A stretch of 32,688 nucleotides of DNA from Hoeflea sp. BAL378 (GTDB taxonomy: Bacteria > Pseudomonadota > Alphaproteobacteria > Rhizobiales > Rhizobiaceae). Within the stretch, counting starts at the first letter, position 1. Every line of letters begins with the position of its first letter. The stretch is taken from contig NZ_JRJG01000036.1 in NCBI RefSeq assembly GCF_000759435.1, forward strand, positions 1 to 32,688. Direction: 5' to 3'. Positions 9,501 to 16,291 of the stretch are shown in pieces. Below the pieces are notes generated by a model. It had not been told where the DNA came from, did no database searches, and was given only the letters and a program-made list of their open reading frames with translations. The position numbers and the translations under genes were made by a program.

Positions 9501-10018
9501 GCGTCCTGCGCGCCGATGGCGCCAAGTCCCCAGTTGCGCTGGAATTCCGGGATGGCGGCGAGATTGACCGTGGGGTCCGCGCCCGGCGGAAGGGCCGTCG
9601 CCGCGGCCGGGCTGCCGAGGGCGGCGCCGGCGGCGGCCCGGGCATGGCCGAGCGCCATGTCGGTGGCAAGGTCGATCTGCCGTGAAAGTTCGGGCGCCAG
9701 CAACAGTGCCTGGCCGCGCACCGCCTCCGCCCGGAACGGCGTGACGCGCGCATTTTCGTAGACCGAGGCGATCAGCGAGGACTGGCCCTGGGATGCCGCG
9801 AGCCTCAGCGCCTCGGCCAGTTCCCAGGTAACAGCCTGAGCGCCGGCGTCCGCCGGGGAGGATGCCGCCGCCGGGCTCCCGCCGGCGGAACGGTCGGCCG
9901 CCATCGCCGGACCGGCGACGAGCGACGTCGAGGCGAGCAGCGCCGCCAGGATAAAGACCGGGCGCCGACCCCTGTACCGGTTGTGCTGAAGGACAGGATT
10001 AGCTGCGATAGAGGCCAT
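6527..10018 (-). CDS. Subtilisin-like (peptidase S8) autotransporter serine protease
   Basis: About 1163 residues from the ATG at 10018, chosen because a GGGGAA ribosome-binding site precedes it and a signal peptide follows (RRPVFILAALLASTSLVAG, likely cut after AMA near residue 40). The S8 catalytic triad is complete: Asp189 (VVGVVDTGID), His247 (GNGHGTHVAG) and Ser515 (QGTSMAAPHVAGA), with oxyanion Asn390 (AAGN). Residues about 605-700 contain a passenger-associated beta-helix repeat (GTLVLAGNARFAQGVVVEGG). The last ~280 residues form an autotransporter beta-barrel ending in an aromatic residue (SLSLRW), as type Va secretion requires. Four passenger cysteines (about residues 309, 321, 476 and 483) may form disulfides. 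The role resembles surface proteases such as NalP/SphB1; the substrate is unknown. It is downstream of kdpE but separated by 437 bases, so it is probably its own transcription unit. Confidence 0.93.
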   Translation of the reverse strand: MASIAANPVLQHNRYRGRRPVFILAALLASTSLVAGPAMAADRSAGGSPAAASSPADAGAQAVTWELAEALRLAASQGQSSLIASVYENARVTPFRAEAVRGQALLLAPELSRQIDLATDMALGHARAAAGAALGSPAAATALPPGADPTVNLAAIPEFQRNWGLGAIGAQDAVARNLTGRGVVVGVVDTGIDRTASGAPHSEFQGRVDPRSTSLFHWYDPNLAVEAGDVAAGFVRPADASEDGNGHGTHVAGIIGAAANGSGMQGVAPGASFLAIQALPSVQKSEHVDEGNNFEINGTSYNTVALSYCGSDAYLADEDQCRQANPLGIGTSDAIAYLATQKDVRVINGSFGPDPQAGAVTWATGDLSAEATAVRASLRAGQILTIAAGNERAKAPVYGENPSGIGLFPFIAPANASRTNSAGARIYTGSETADFSDMTDAALTAAEAADGIRRGRILVVVATDASKVIAQYSNTCGVAAEWCIAAPGGAYDDRVERPIVSTYTGGSYQALQGTSMAAPHVAGAVAVLIEAFPTYTPAQIANILLETAEDLGAAGTDAVYGRGFLRLDLALQSGPAGLNPADKGAYVAGAGGLAGQKMVWTRMIDSAGSFGKQGQGTLVLAGNARFAQGVVVEGGELRVDGNLTGASVTIAKGGRVSGNGTITANVTSYGTLSPGQSPGLMTINGNLTLAPGSRTAIEVDGPAAQVGAGGFDRILVSGSGRTAAVGGVLAPVLRGISGSAGNSFTPSLGAGFRFLDVADGRVTGSFSSLAQPTAGLAANTRFDVVYGASSLTLAATPASYANLAAFGVAQSGAARGVGAAIDAARPAAGVRPGDSLSPLFSSLYLGTASGVAQGLEQATGRIYIDSGQSAALSVGRFADMLWQHQTGLALAGAPTGDSVRVWTQGDRWVGDYSGYKTDSASATFGADIPLDSGWLGGAVRYEGTGLSAGSNGQADLKAYHAAAFGQVGLGGVDFAGRAGLSYGRLDVSRRISFSAGSASALSGSDTGFGGFAEATLQKTFELGGTRAVPALTFGYRAFGFDGTTESGAVLPLSTPGKTFEEGHVTAAVTLSRRFDLDNDLHVTPQATFGYRHDLMEISDHASASVLGTSFTSLGAPIGRDAFVGGIRLEAGKGQRLSFAAGYDVDLRENAQQHRVSGSLSLRW

Positions 10019-10455
10019 GGAAATTCCCCGCTTGCCCAAAATAAGATGACCAGAGTCAAGCCCGCACCCCGCCGCAAACCGCCGGCGCGAAGGAGAGGCC
10101 ATAGACTGATGCCGATGCCCGGTGGCGAAGACGTGCGGAGACGCCGGGTCTGTGTCGCAGCGAACGGATGTCATGCGGAAATCGGCGACTTCAAGCATGA
10201 ACCGGCCAGGACGAACGCGGAGTGTCCGGCACACATGCCTTGCGGCACAGGGCCCTAACGGAGTGTATAGGCGACGGCCGGGAGCGGCGAAACACGCCTC
10301 AACACCCATTTCGTCCCGCAATGATGGCATTTCGTTCCAGCCCCGGCACGAAGGCGCTGCGCCGGCGCACGGCGCCCCCGGACGCGGTCTCCTTTAAGGG
10401 ATTCCGGCCTCAATTCAGGGGCCCGGCCGTGGCCGGGACCTCCGCGCCTTCTGCC
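10019..10455. other. Intergenic region between kdpE and the autotransporter gene
   Basis: 437 bases without a supported gene. It should contain the autotransporter promoter on the - strand. A TTGACT element occurs about 40 bases before the start (around 10052-10057) with an AT-rich patch downstream of it, but the spacing to any -10-like hexamer is wrong for sigma-70. A weak hairpin close to the kdpE stop is listed separately. Confidence 0.45.
10422..10437 (-). terminator. Weak hairpin after kdpE
   Basis: A 6-bp GC stem (CCCGGC/GCCGGG) with a 4-base loop lies 19 bases past the kdpE stop. It extends with one mismatch but has no T-run. It may end the kdp transcript; this is a low-certainty call. 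Confidence 0.3.
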
Positions 10456-11148
10456 TCAATCGGCCTCGCGCAGCCGGTAGCCGACGCCGGTCTCGGTGGT
10501 GATGTGGTGCGGCTCGTTGGGGCTCTTCTCGATCTTCTGGCGGAGCTGCCGCACATAGATGCGCAGGTACTGGACGTCGGCCGATCCGCCCCAGACTTGG
10601 TTGAGCAGGTGCTGGTGGGTGATCACCTTGCCCGCATGCTGCACCAGCACCCTCAGGATGTCGTATTCCTTGGGCGACAGCTTCACCTCCGCGCCGCCGA
10701 CCTTGACGATCCGCTTGACCAGGTCGACGGAAAGCTCTCCGGTCTGGAAGACCGGCCGCTCGCCCTGCTGCTGCAGCCTGTGGCGCAGCGCGACTCGGAT
10801 GCGGGCCGCCAGCTCCCTGGTGCCGAACGGCTTGGCGACATAGTCGTCCGCGCCCAGTTCCAGCGCCTTGACAATGCCGGTCTCGTCGGTCCGGCTCGAC
10901 AGGATGATAATCGGCAGCTCGAGACCTTCGCCGCGCCATCTGGCCAGGAGATCGTGCCCCGCCATGTCGGGCAGCCCGAGATCGAGCAGGATCAGGTCGG
11001 GCCGTTCGGCGGCGACCTTCTCGATCGCGGTCCTGGCGTTGGTCGCGTCGACGATCGCGTAGCCCTCGGCCGTCAGGCCGACGCGCAGCAATCTGCGGAT
11101 GGCGGGTTCGTCGTCGACCACCAGTATCTTCACGCTCGAACCTGTCAT
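10456..11148 (-). CDS. kdpE: Response regulator KdpE
   Basis: 230 residues, the normal OmpR-family size. The receiver domain has the acidic pair in VVDDEPAIRR, the phospho-acceptor Asp56 (ILLDLGLPDM), Ser/Thr in ILSSR and Lys106 (VAKPFG). The C-terminal winged helix (about 133-228) contains LSPKEYDILRVLVQHAGKVITH and ends with TGVGYRLRE. KdpE, phosphorylated by KdpD under potassium limitation or osmotic stress, activates the kdp genes. Its start codon overlaps the end of kdpD by 4 bases (ATGA), indicating translational coupling. A probable binding site lies upstream of kdpF (see 18729-18747). Confidence 0.97.
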   Translation of the reverse strand: MTGSSVKILVVDDEPAIRRLLRVGLTAEGYAIVDATNARTAIEKVAAERPDLILLDLGLPDMAGHDLLARWRGEGLELPIIILSSRTDETGIVKALELGADDYVAKPFGTRELAARIRVALRHRLQQQGERPVFQTGELSVDLVKRIVKVGGAEVKLSPKEYDILRVLVQHAGKVITHQHLLNQVWGGSADVQYLRIYVRQLRQKIEKSPNEPHHITTETGVGYRLREAD

Positions 11149-13862
11149 TCCATGTCTTCCAGCTCTGGCATGGCGGCCGGGACCGGCATGCGGATGGTGA
11201 AGACCGCGCCGCTGCGGTCGGTCCTGTTGCCGGCCGCGATCGTTCCGCCCATCGCCTCGACGAAGCCCTTGCAGATCGACAGGCCCAGCCCGGTGCCGGC
11301 CAGCACGTGGTCGCGCTTGCGCACGCGGTGGAAACTGTCGAAGACGCGTTCGAGGTCGGCCTGCGGGATGCCCGCGCCTTCGTCCAGCACCTGGATAGTC
11401 ATCCAGCGCCCGTCATCCCAGGCGCGGATGCGGATCGCGGTGCCGGGCGGCGCGTATTTGGCGGCATTGTCGAACAGGTTGAACAGCACCTGCTCGAACA
11501 GCACCGGATCCACCTTGAGCATCGGCAGGTCGGAGGGAATGTCGGTGCTGATCGTGTGCTGCGCCATGATCTTGCGCGCGCGGCGCAGTGCCGAGCCGAC
11601 GATGTCGTCGAGATAGATGAGCGACGCATTGGGCTCCATCGCCCCGGTCTCCAGCCGCGACATGTCGAGAAGATTGGCGATGAAGCGGTTGAGCCGCTCG
11701 GCCTCGTCGACCACCGTCGCAAGCAGGTCGGCGCGATCGGCGGGCGACATGGCGTCGGAATAGTCCCGCAACGTCCCGGCCGCGCCGAGGATGGAGGCCA
11801 GCGGGGTCTTGAGGTCGTGCGAGATCGAGGCGAGCAGCGCCGAGCGCAGCTTGTCGGCCTCCGCCGCGAGCTTTGCCTTGTCGACCGCCTCGACCAACTG
11901 GATGCGCTCGATGGCCACCGCCGCCTGGTCGGCGAGCGAATCAAACAGCCGCTGCTGCTCGGGCGTGAGCAGCGGGCCGTCCCGGTCATTGTCGAGCCCG
12001 ATCACCCCCACCGGGGTGTTGCCGGTGATCAGCGGCAGATAGAGCCGCTTGGCGCCCGGCAGGGTGTCGGCGCCGCGGCCGGCCGGCCGATTGTGCTCCC
12101 AGGCCCATCGCGCCGCGGCGATGTCGGCGTCGATCAACGTGTCGTCGGGGGGATAGCCGGCCCTGACCGCGACCGTTCCGTCCTCGGGAAGCAGGATCAC
12201 CACGCGCACCTTCAGCATCGACGCCATCTGGTAGGCGGTCGCCCACAGCACGTCCTCGAGCACGCCGGCCCCGGCAAGCTTGCGGCTGAAGGAATAGAGC
12301 GATTGGGTGGCGCGCGCTCTCGTCTTGGCCGCCACCGTCTGGGTCCGCGCCCGTGCGGCGACATTGGAGACGATCACCGCGACGATCATGAAGAAGACGA
12401 CGGAGATGAACTCCCGCGGCCGGGAAATATAGAGCGTGTGGTAGGGGTCGGTGAAAAAGAAATTGTAGGCGAGCGCCGAGACCGCGCTGGCATAGAGCGA
12501 GGGCCAGAGGCCGTGGCGCACCGAGACCGCGACCACCGCCGTGATGAAGATCAGGCCGATATGCTCGACCCCGAGCCAGGGCCAGGGCAGCATCCCGATC
12601 GCCGTCGCCGCGGCGACGATCAGCGTGGAGAGGAGATAGGGCCTCCATTCGAAGGCGGGCCTGGGACGGGCGGGCTCGACCGCCCGCCTGGCGCTGCGCG
12701 CCTCCGGCGGCTCGCCCGCGACGACATGGACGCTGATGCTGCCGGCGCGGCGCACAAGCTCGTGCACGACCGATCCGTTGACGATCTCGAACCAGCGCGA
12801 CCGGTCGCTCTTTCCCAAGACGATATGGGTGATGTTGTTCGCCTCGGCATAGCCGACGAGGTCGTCGGCGACGGGATGGTCGCCGCCGGGGATGGTGACC
12901 GCGTCCCCGCCCAGGCTCTGCGCCAGGCGCAGCGCTTCGGCAATGCTGTCGCGCTCCTCCTCGCCAAGGCCGAGGCTGCGCCGGTCTTCCACATGCAGCG
13001 CCGTCCAGGGCGCATGCAGCTTGTCGGCCAGGCGCTTGGCATAGCGGACCAGGCCCGCCGAGCGCGCATCCTGGCTGACGCAGACGAGGATGCGCTCGCC
13101 CGCCGGCCAGGGCCCCTTGATGGCGCTCGCCTGCATCTGCGACAGAAGCTGCTGGTCGACCCGCTGCGCGGTGCGCCGCAGCGCCAGCTCGCGCAGCGCC
13201 GTGAGGTTGCCCGGCGAGAAATAGTTCTCGGCCGCGCGCTTGGCCGTCATCGGCAGATAGACCTTGCCCTCGTGAAGCCGCTTGATCAGATCATCCGGCG
13301 TCAGGTCGATGATCTCGACGTCGTCGGCGCGATCGATGACCGAATCGGGGACCGTTTCGCGAACCCGGATGCGGGTGATCTGCGCCACCACGTCGTTGAG
13401 GCTTTCGACATGCTGGATGTTGAGCGTCGTGTAGACGTCGATGCCGCGGTCGAGCAGTTCGAGCACGTCATGGTAGCGTTTGGGATGCCGGCTGCCGGGG
13501 GCGTTGGTGTGCGCCAGCTCATCCACCAGCACCAGCGAGGGAGCGCGCTCGAGCACGGCGTCGAGGTCCATTTCCTCGAGCACCCGGCCCTTGTAGGCGA
13601 TCCTTGTCCGCGGAATCACCTCGAGGCCGCGCACCAGCGCCTCGGTCTCCTTGCGGCCATGGGTCTCGACCACGCCGATGACCACGTCGCAGCCGTCGGA
13701 TTTGCGGGCCCGGCCGGACATTAGCATCTCGTAGGTCTTGCCGACGCCAGGGGCCGCGCCGAGGAAGATCTTGAGCCGGCCGCGGGTTTCCTGCACCGCC
13801 TTCTCGAGCAGCGCGTCCGGGGACGGCCGCAGGGCGTCGTTGCGCAGATCGTCAGAAGCCAT
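11145..13862 (-). CDS. kdpD: Sensor histidine kinase KdpD
   Basis: About 905-907 residues. Two in-frame ATGs (13868 and 13862) are possible; AGGA sits 8 bases before the second and only about 2 before the first, so 13862 is preferred. In the 907-residue numbering: KdpD domain with Walker A GAAPGVGKT (37-45) and LVLVDELAHTNAPGS; a USP-like domain (about 255-380, LGKSDRSRW); four membrane helices of the DUF4118 type (about 412-505); a GAF-like region (about 530-655); HisKA with phospho-His684 in SISHDLKTPL; and a HATPase domain (NLFDNAAKY, DEGAGIP, GTGLGLSICKG). It senses potassium limitation or turgor and phosphorylates KdpE. All domains are intact. Confidence 0.96.
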   Translation of the reverse strand: MASDDLRNDALRPSPDALLEKAVQETRGRLKIFLGAAPGVGKTYEMLMSGRARKSDGCDVVIGVVETHGRKETEALVRGLEVIPRTRIAYKGRVLEEMDLDAVLERAPSLVLVDELAHTNAPGSRHPKRYHDVLELLDRGIDVYTTLNIQHVESLNDVVAQITRIRVRETVPDSVIDRADDVEIIDLTPDDLIKRLHEGKVYLPMTAKRAAENYFSPGNLTALRELALRRTAQRVDQQLLSQMQASAIKGPWPAGERILVCVSQDARSAGLVRYAKRLADKLHAPWTALHVEDRRSLGLGEEERDSIAEALRLAQSLGGDAVTIPGGDHPVADDLVGYAEANNITHIVLGKSDRSRWFEIVNGSVVHELVRRAGSISVHVVAGEPPEARSARRAVEPARPRPAFEWRPYLLSTLIVAAATAIGMLPWPWLGVEHIGLIFITAVVAVSVRHGLWPSLYASAVSALAYNFFFTDPYHTLYISRPREFISVVFFMIVAVIVSNVAARARTQTVAAKTRARATQSLYSFSRKLAGAGVLEDVLWATAYQMASMLKVRVVILLPEDGTVAVRAGYPPDDTLIDADIAAARWAWEHNRPAGRGADTLPGAKRLYLPLITGNTPVGVIGLDNDRDGPLLTPEQQRLFDSLADQAAVAIERIQLVEAVDKAKLAAEADKLRSALLASISHDLKTPLASILGAAGTLRDYSDAMSPADRADLLATVVDEAERLNRFIANLLDMSRLETGAMEPNASLIYLDDIVGSALRRARKIMAQHTISTDIPSDLPMLKVDPVLFEQVLFNLFDNAAKYAPPGTAIRIRAWDDGRWMTIQVLDEGAGIPQADLERVFDSFHRVRKRDHVLAGTGLGLSICKGFVEAMGGTIAAGNRTDRSGAVFTIRMPVPAAMPELEDME

Positions 13863-13875
13863 CGTCATGTTCCTG

Positions 13876-13912
13876 TCGGGGGACGGCGGCGCTCGCCGCC
13901 GCCGTCCCCCGA
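13876..13912 (-). other. Perfect 16-bp intercistronic hairpin between kdpC and kdpD
   Basis: The stem pairs 13876-13891 with 13897-13912 with no mismatch and a 5-base loop. It starts 3 bases after the kdpC stop codon and ends directly against the kdpD ribosome-binding site. No T-run follows, so it is more likely an mRNA-stability or differential-expression element than a true terminator. Confidence 0.7.
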
Positions 13913-13915
13913 TGC

Positions 13916-14467
13916 TTACAGCTTGTCGAGCGCAAGGTTAAGCTCCAGCACATTGACGATGCGTTCCCGCGTCGGCAAGCCGCCCGGCGCCACGGCGGCC
14001 GACCGGATCAGCGCCTCGACCCGGGCCGGCTCCACTCCGCGCGCCGCGGCGACGCGGGCCGCTTGGTAGAGCGCGCCCGCCTCGGAGATATGCGGATCGA
14101 GCCCGGCGCCGGACGCGGCGGCGAGGTCGGCCGGCAGCGGAGTCTGAGGCGTGGCGCCGTAGCGATCGGCGATCTCCCGGCCGCGGACGGCCAGGTCCGG
14201 GCTGGTCGGCGACGTGTTGCTGCCGCCGGCGCCCGCCGCGTTGTAGTCGACGGCCGACGGCCGCGGCCAGACATACCCAGGTCGCGTGAAGGCCTGCGCC
14301 ACCTGCCGGCTGCCGATGATCGTGCCGTCCCCGGCCGTGATCAGCGAGCCCTTCGCCGCGTCGGGGGCGAAAGCCCGGGCCACGGCCCAGACGGCGGTGG
14401 TGTACCCCGCGACGCAGATCAGCAGGGTCGCGGCGGCGATGCGGATGCTTGCCAGTAGGGAATGCAT
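13916..14467 (-). CDS. kdpC: Potassium-transporting ATPase subunit KdpC
   Basis: 183 residues, typical of KdpC. A single N-terminal membrane helix (about residues 8-30, AAATLLICVAGYTTAVWAVA) is followed by a periplasmic domain. The family motifs are GSRQVAQAFTRPGYVWPRPSA, YNAAGAGGSN, and the C-terminal RIVNVLELNLALDKL. KdpC stabilises the KdpFABC complex and is thought to assist potassium or ATP binding. It begins 15 bases after kdpA and is separated from kdpD by the hairpin at 13876-13912. Confidence 0.96.
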   Translation of the reverse strand: MHSLLASIRIAAATLLICVAGYTTAVWAVARAFAPDAAKGSLITAGDGTIIGSRQVAQAFTRPGYVWPRPSAVDYNAAGAGGSNTSPTSPDLAVRGREIADRYGATPQTPLPADLAAASGAGLDPHISEAGALYQAARVAAARGVEPARVEALIRSAAVAPGGLPTRERIVNVLELNLALDKL

Positions 14468-14482
14468 GGTCGTGACCTCCGG

Positions 14483-16165
14483 TCAGTTCATGTAGGTGAC
14501 GTGTTCGGCGATCGGGCCGAGCGTCGCCGCCGGGAAGAAGGTGAGCGCGCCGACAACCAGGATGGTGGCGGCGAGCATGGTGGCGAAGACCCCGCCCTCG
14601 ACCGAGAGCGTGCCGCCCGATTCGGCGCTGCGGCGCTTGGACGACAGCGAGCCGACGATGGCGAGCGGCAGCAGGATCGGGATGAAGCGCGCCAGCAGCA
14701 TGATGATGCCGGTGGCGATGTTCCACGGCGCGGTGTTGTCGCCGAGTCCCTCGAAGCCCGAGCCGTTGTTGGCGCTGGCGGAGGAGAACTCGTAGAGGAT
14801 TTCCGAGAAGCCGTGCGGCCCGGCATTGGCGAGCGTGTCAACGCCCCATGGGGTCGCCGCAAACAGCGCCGTGCCGCCCAGGATGAACAGGCCGTGCGCG
14901 AGCAGGGCGAACACCGCAAGCTTCACCTCCCGCGATTCCACCCGCCAGCCCAGATAGTCCGGCGTGCGGCCGATCATCATGCCGGCGATGAACACGCCCA
15001 GGATGATGTAGAGGAACATGTTGATCATGCCGACGCCGACGCCGCCGAAGGTCGCGTTGAGCCACATGCCGACCATCGGCATCAGCCCGGTCAGCGGGTT
15101 GAGGCTGTCATGCATCGCGCCGACCGAACCGTTCGAGGTCGAGGTGGTCAGCACCGACCAGAGCGGGCCTGAGGCCGGGCCGAAACGCATTTCCTTGCCC
15201 TCGAGATTGCCCACGGCCTGGTCGATCGGCAGATGGGCGAAGGCCTGGGTGGGGGCGCTCTCGAAATAGACGGCGCCGGTGATCTTGACGGCGAGGAAGG
15301 CCAGCATCACCGCGAAGATCACGCCGGCATGGCGCATGCGGCCGATGATCCGCCCGAACATCCAGACGCAGGCCATCGGCACCAGCACGATGGCGATCAT
15401 CTGGACGATGTTGGTCCAGAAGGTCGGGTTCTCCAGCGGATGGGTCGAATTGGGGCCGAAAAAGCCGCCGCCATTGGTGCCGAGCTGCTTGATGGCGACA
15501 AAGGCCGCGACCGGGCCCCGCGCAATGGTTTGCTGCACGCCTTCGAGCGTGGTGGCGATGGCGCTGCCGTCGAACGTCATCGGCACCCCGCCGAGCACCA
15601 GCAGGATCGCCAGCGCGAAGGCCAGCGGCAGCAGCACGAGGAAGCAGGCGCGCTGCACGTCGATGAAGAAATTGCCGAGCGGCCGGCCGGCAAGCCCGCG
15701 GGCGAGCGCGGCAAGCGCCGCGATGCCGGTGGCGGCGGAGACGAACTGCAACCACATCAGCCCGCCGAGCTGCGACAGGTAGCTCAGCGACACCTCGCCC
15801 GAATAGTGCTGCAGATTGGTGTTCGAGGTGAACGACGCCGCCGTGTTGAAGATCAGGCTGCCCTCGAGCGCCTGCTTGCCATCGGGATTGAGCGGCAGAT
15901 GCTGCTGCAGCGCCAGCAGGGCGAAGGTGATCGTGAACATCACCCCGTTGAAGGCGAGCATGGCGACCATGTAGCGCTTCCAGTCCTGGTCCGGTGCGGT
16001 CAGCGGACCGCCCACGGCCCTGAAGGCGCGGGTCTGCCAGCCGGCAAGGCCGGACGAGGGATCGGCGGGGTCCATCGCCCATTTCATGTACCGGCCGAGC
16101 GGCCAGGAGAGGAGCGCTGTGCCGCCGACGACGAGAACGACGAAGAGTGTGGCGTATAACAACAT
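14483..16165 (-). CDS. kdpA: Potassium-transporting ATPase potassium-binding subunit KdpA
   Basis: 560 residues, with about ten membrane helices. KdpA is the channel-like (SKT superfamily) subunit that binds and carries potassium. All four selectivity-filter-like segments are visible: TSNTNLQHYSG (113-123), GTNGGGFFGPNS (229-240), STSNGSVGAMHDS (about 342-353) and ASANNGSGF (463-471). The length matches E. coli KdpA (557). Here it is placed after kdpB rather than before it, with a 26-codon ORF and short spacers between them. Confidence 0.97.
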   Translation of the reverse strand: MLLYATLFVVLVVGGTALLSWPLGRYMKWAMDPADPSSGLAGWQTRAFRAVGGPLTAPDQDWKRYMVAMLAFNGVMFTITFALLALQQHLPLNPDGKQALEGSLIFNTAASFTSNTNLQHYSGEVSLSYLSQLGGLMWLQFVSAATGIAALAALARGLAGRPLGNFFIDVQRACFLVLLPLAFALAILLVLGGVPMTFDGSAIATTLEGVQQTIARGPVAAFVAIKQLGTNGGGFFGPNSTHPLENPTFWTNIVQMIAIVLVPMACVWMFGRIIGRMRHAGVIFAVMLAFLAVKITGAVYFESAPTQAFAHLPIDQAVGNLEGKEMRFGPASGPLWSVLTTSTSNGSVGAMHDSLNPLTGLMPMVGMWLNATFGGVGVGMINMFLYIILGVFIAGMMIGRTPDYLGWRVESREVKLAVFALLAHGLFILGGTALFAATPWGVDTLANAGPHGFSEILYEFSSASANNGSGFEGLGDNTAPWNIATGIIMLLARFIPILLPLAIVGSLSSKRRSAESGGTLSVEGGVFATMLAATILVVGALTFFPAATLGPIAEHVTYMN

Positions 16166-16193
16166 CGGAAAATCTCCGGTCAGGCTTGAAGGA

Positions 16194-16274
16194 TCAGACC
16201 CGGTCGGCGCCGGCGGTCATCACCAGGAGACCCCCGAACACCGCCAGGCCGAGAAGGAAATAGAGATACGTCAT
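16194..16274 (-). CDS. 26-residue single-helix membrane peptide between kdpB and kdpA
   Basis: A 27-codon frame (ATG to TGA) encodes a peptide starting MTYLYFLLGLAVFGGLLV and ending TAGADRV, i.e. one hydrophobic helix with a short polar tail. An AGGAG ribosome-binding site lies 7 bases before the ATG, and it fits exactly between kdpB (17-base gap) and kdpA (28-base gap). It is not KdpF: a KdpF with the expected C-terminus is encoded upstream at 18472-18561. I recall short kdp-linked peptides of similar shape in other genomes but cannot name a family. It may be an accessory lipid-like subunit of the Kdp complex, by analogy with KdpF. Confidence 0.7.
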   Translation of the reverse strand: MTYLYFLLGLAVFGGLLVMTAGADRV

Positions 16275-16291
16275 GTCGTGAACTCCTGTGA

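Noticed and set aside
6242-9685. 1147-codon open frame on the + strand opposite the autotransporter
   Set aside because: The opposite strand encodes a protein with a full S8 triad and barrel. The + frame is a GC-codon-bias artefact, rich in Arg, Gly and Ala without domain features.
11307-13724. 805-codon + strand frame opposite kdpD
   Set aside because: KdpD has every expected motif on the other strand; the + frame has no recognisable domain.
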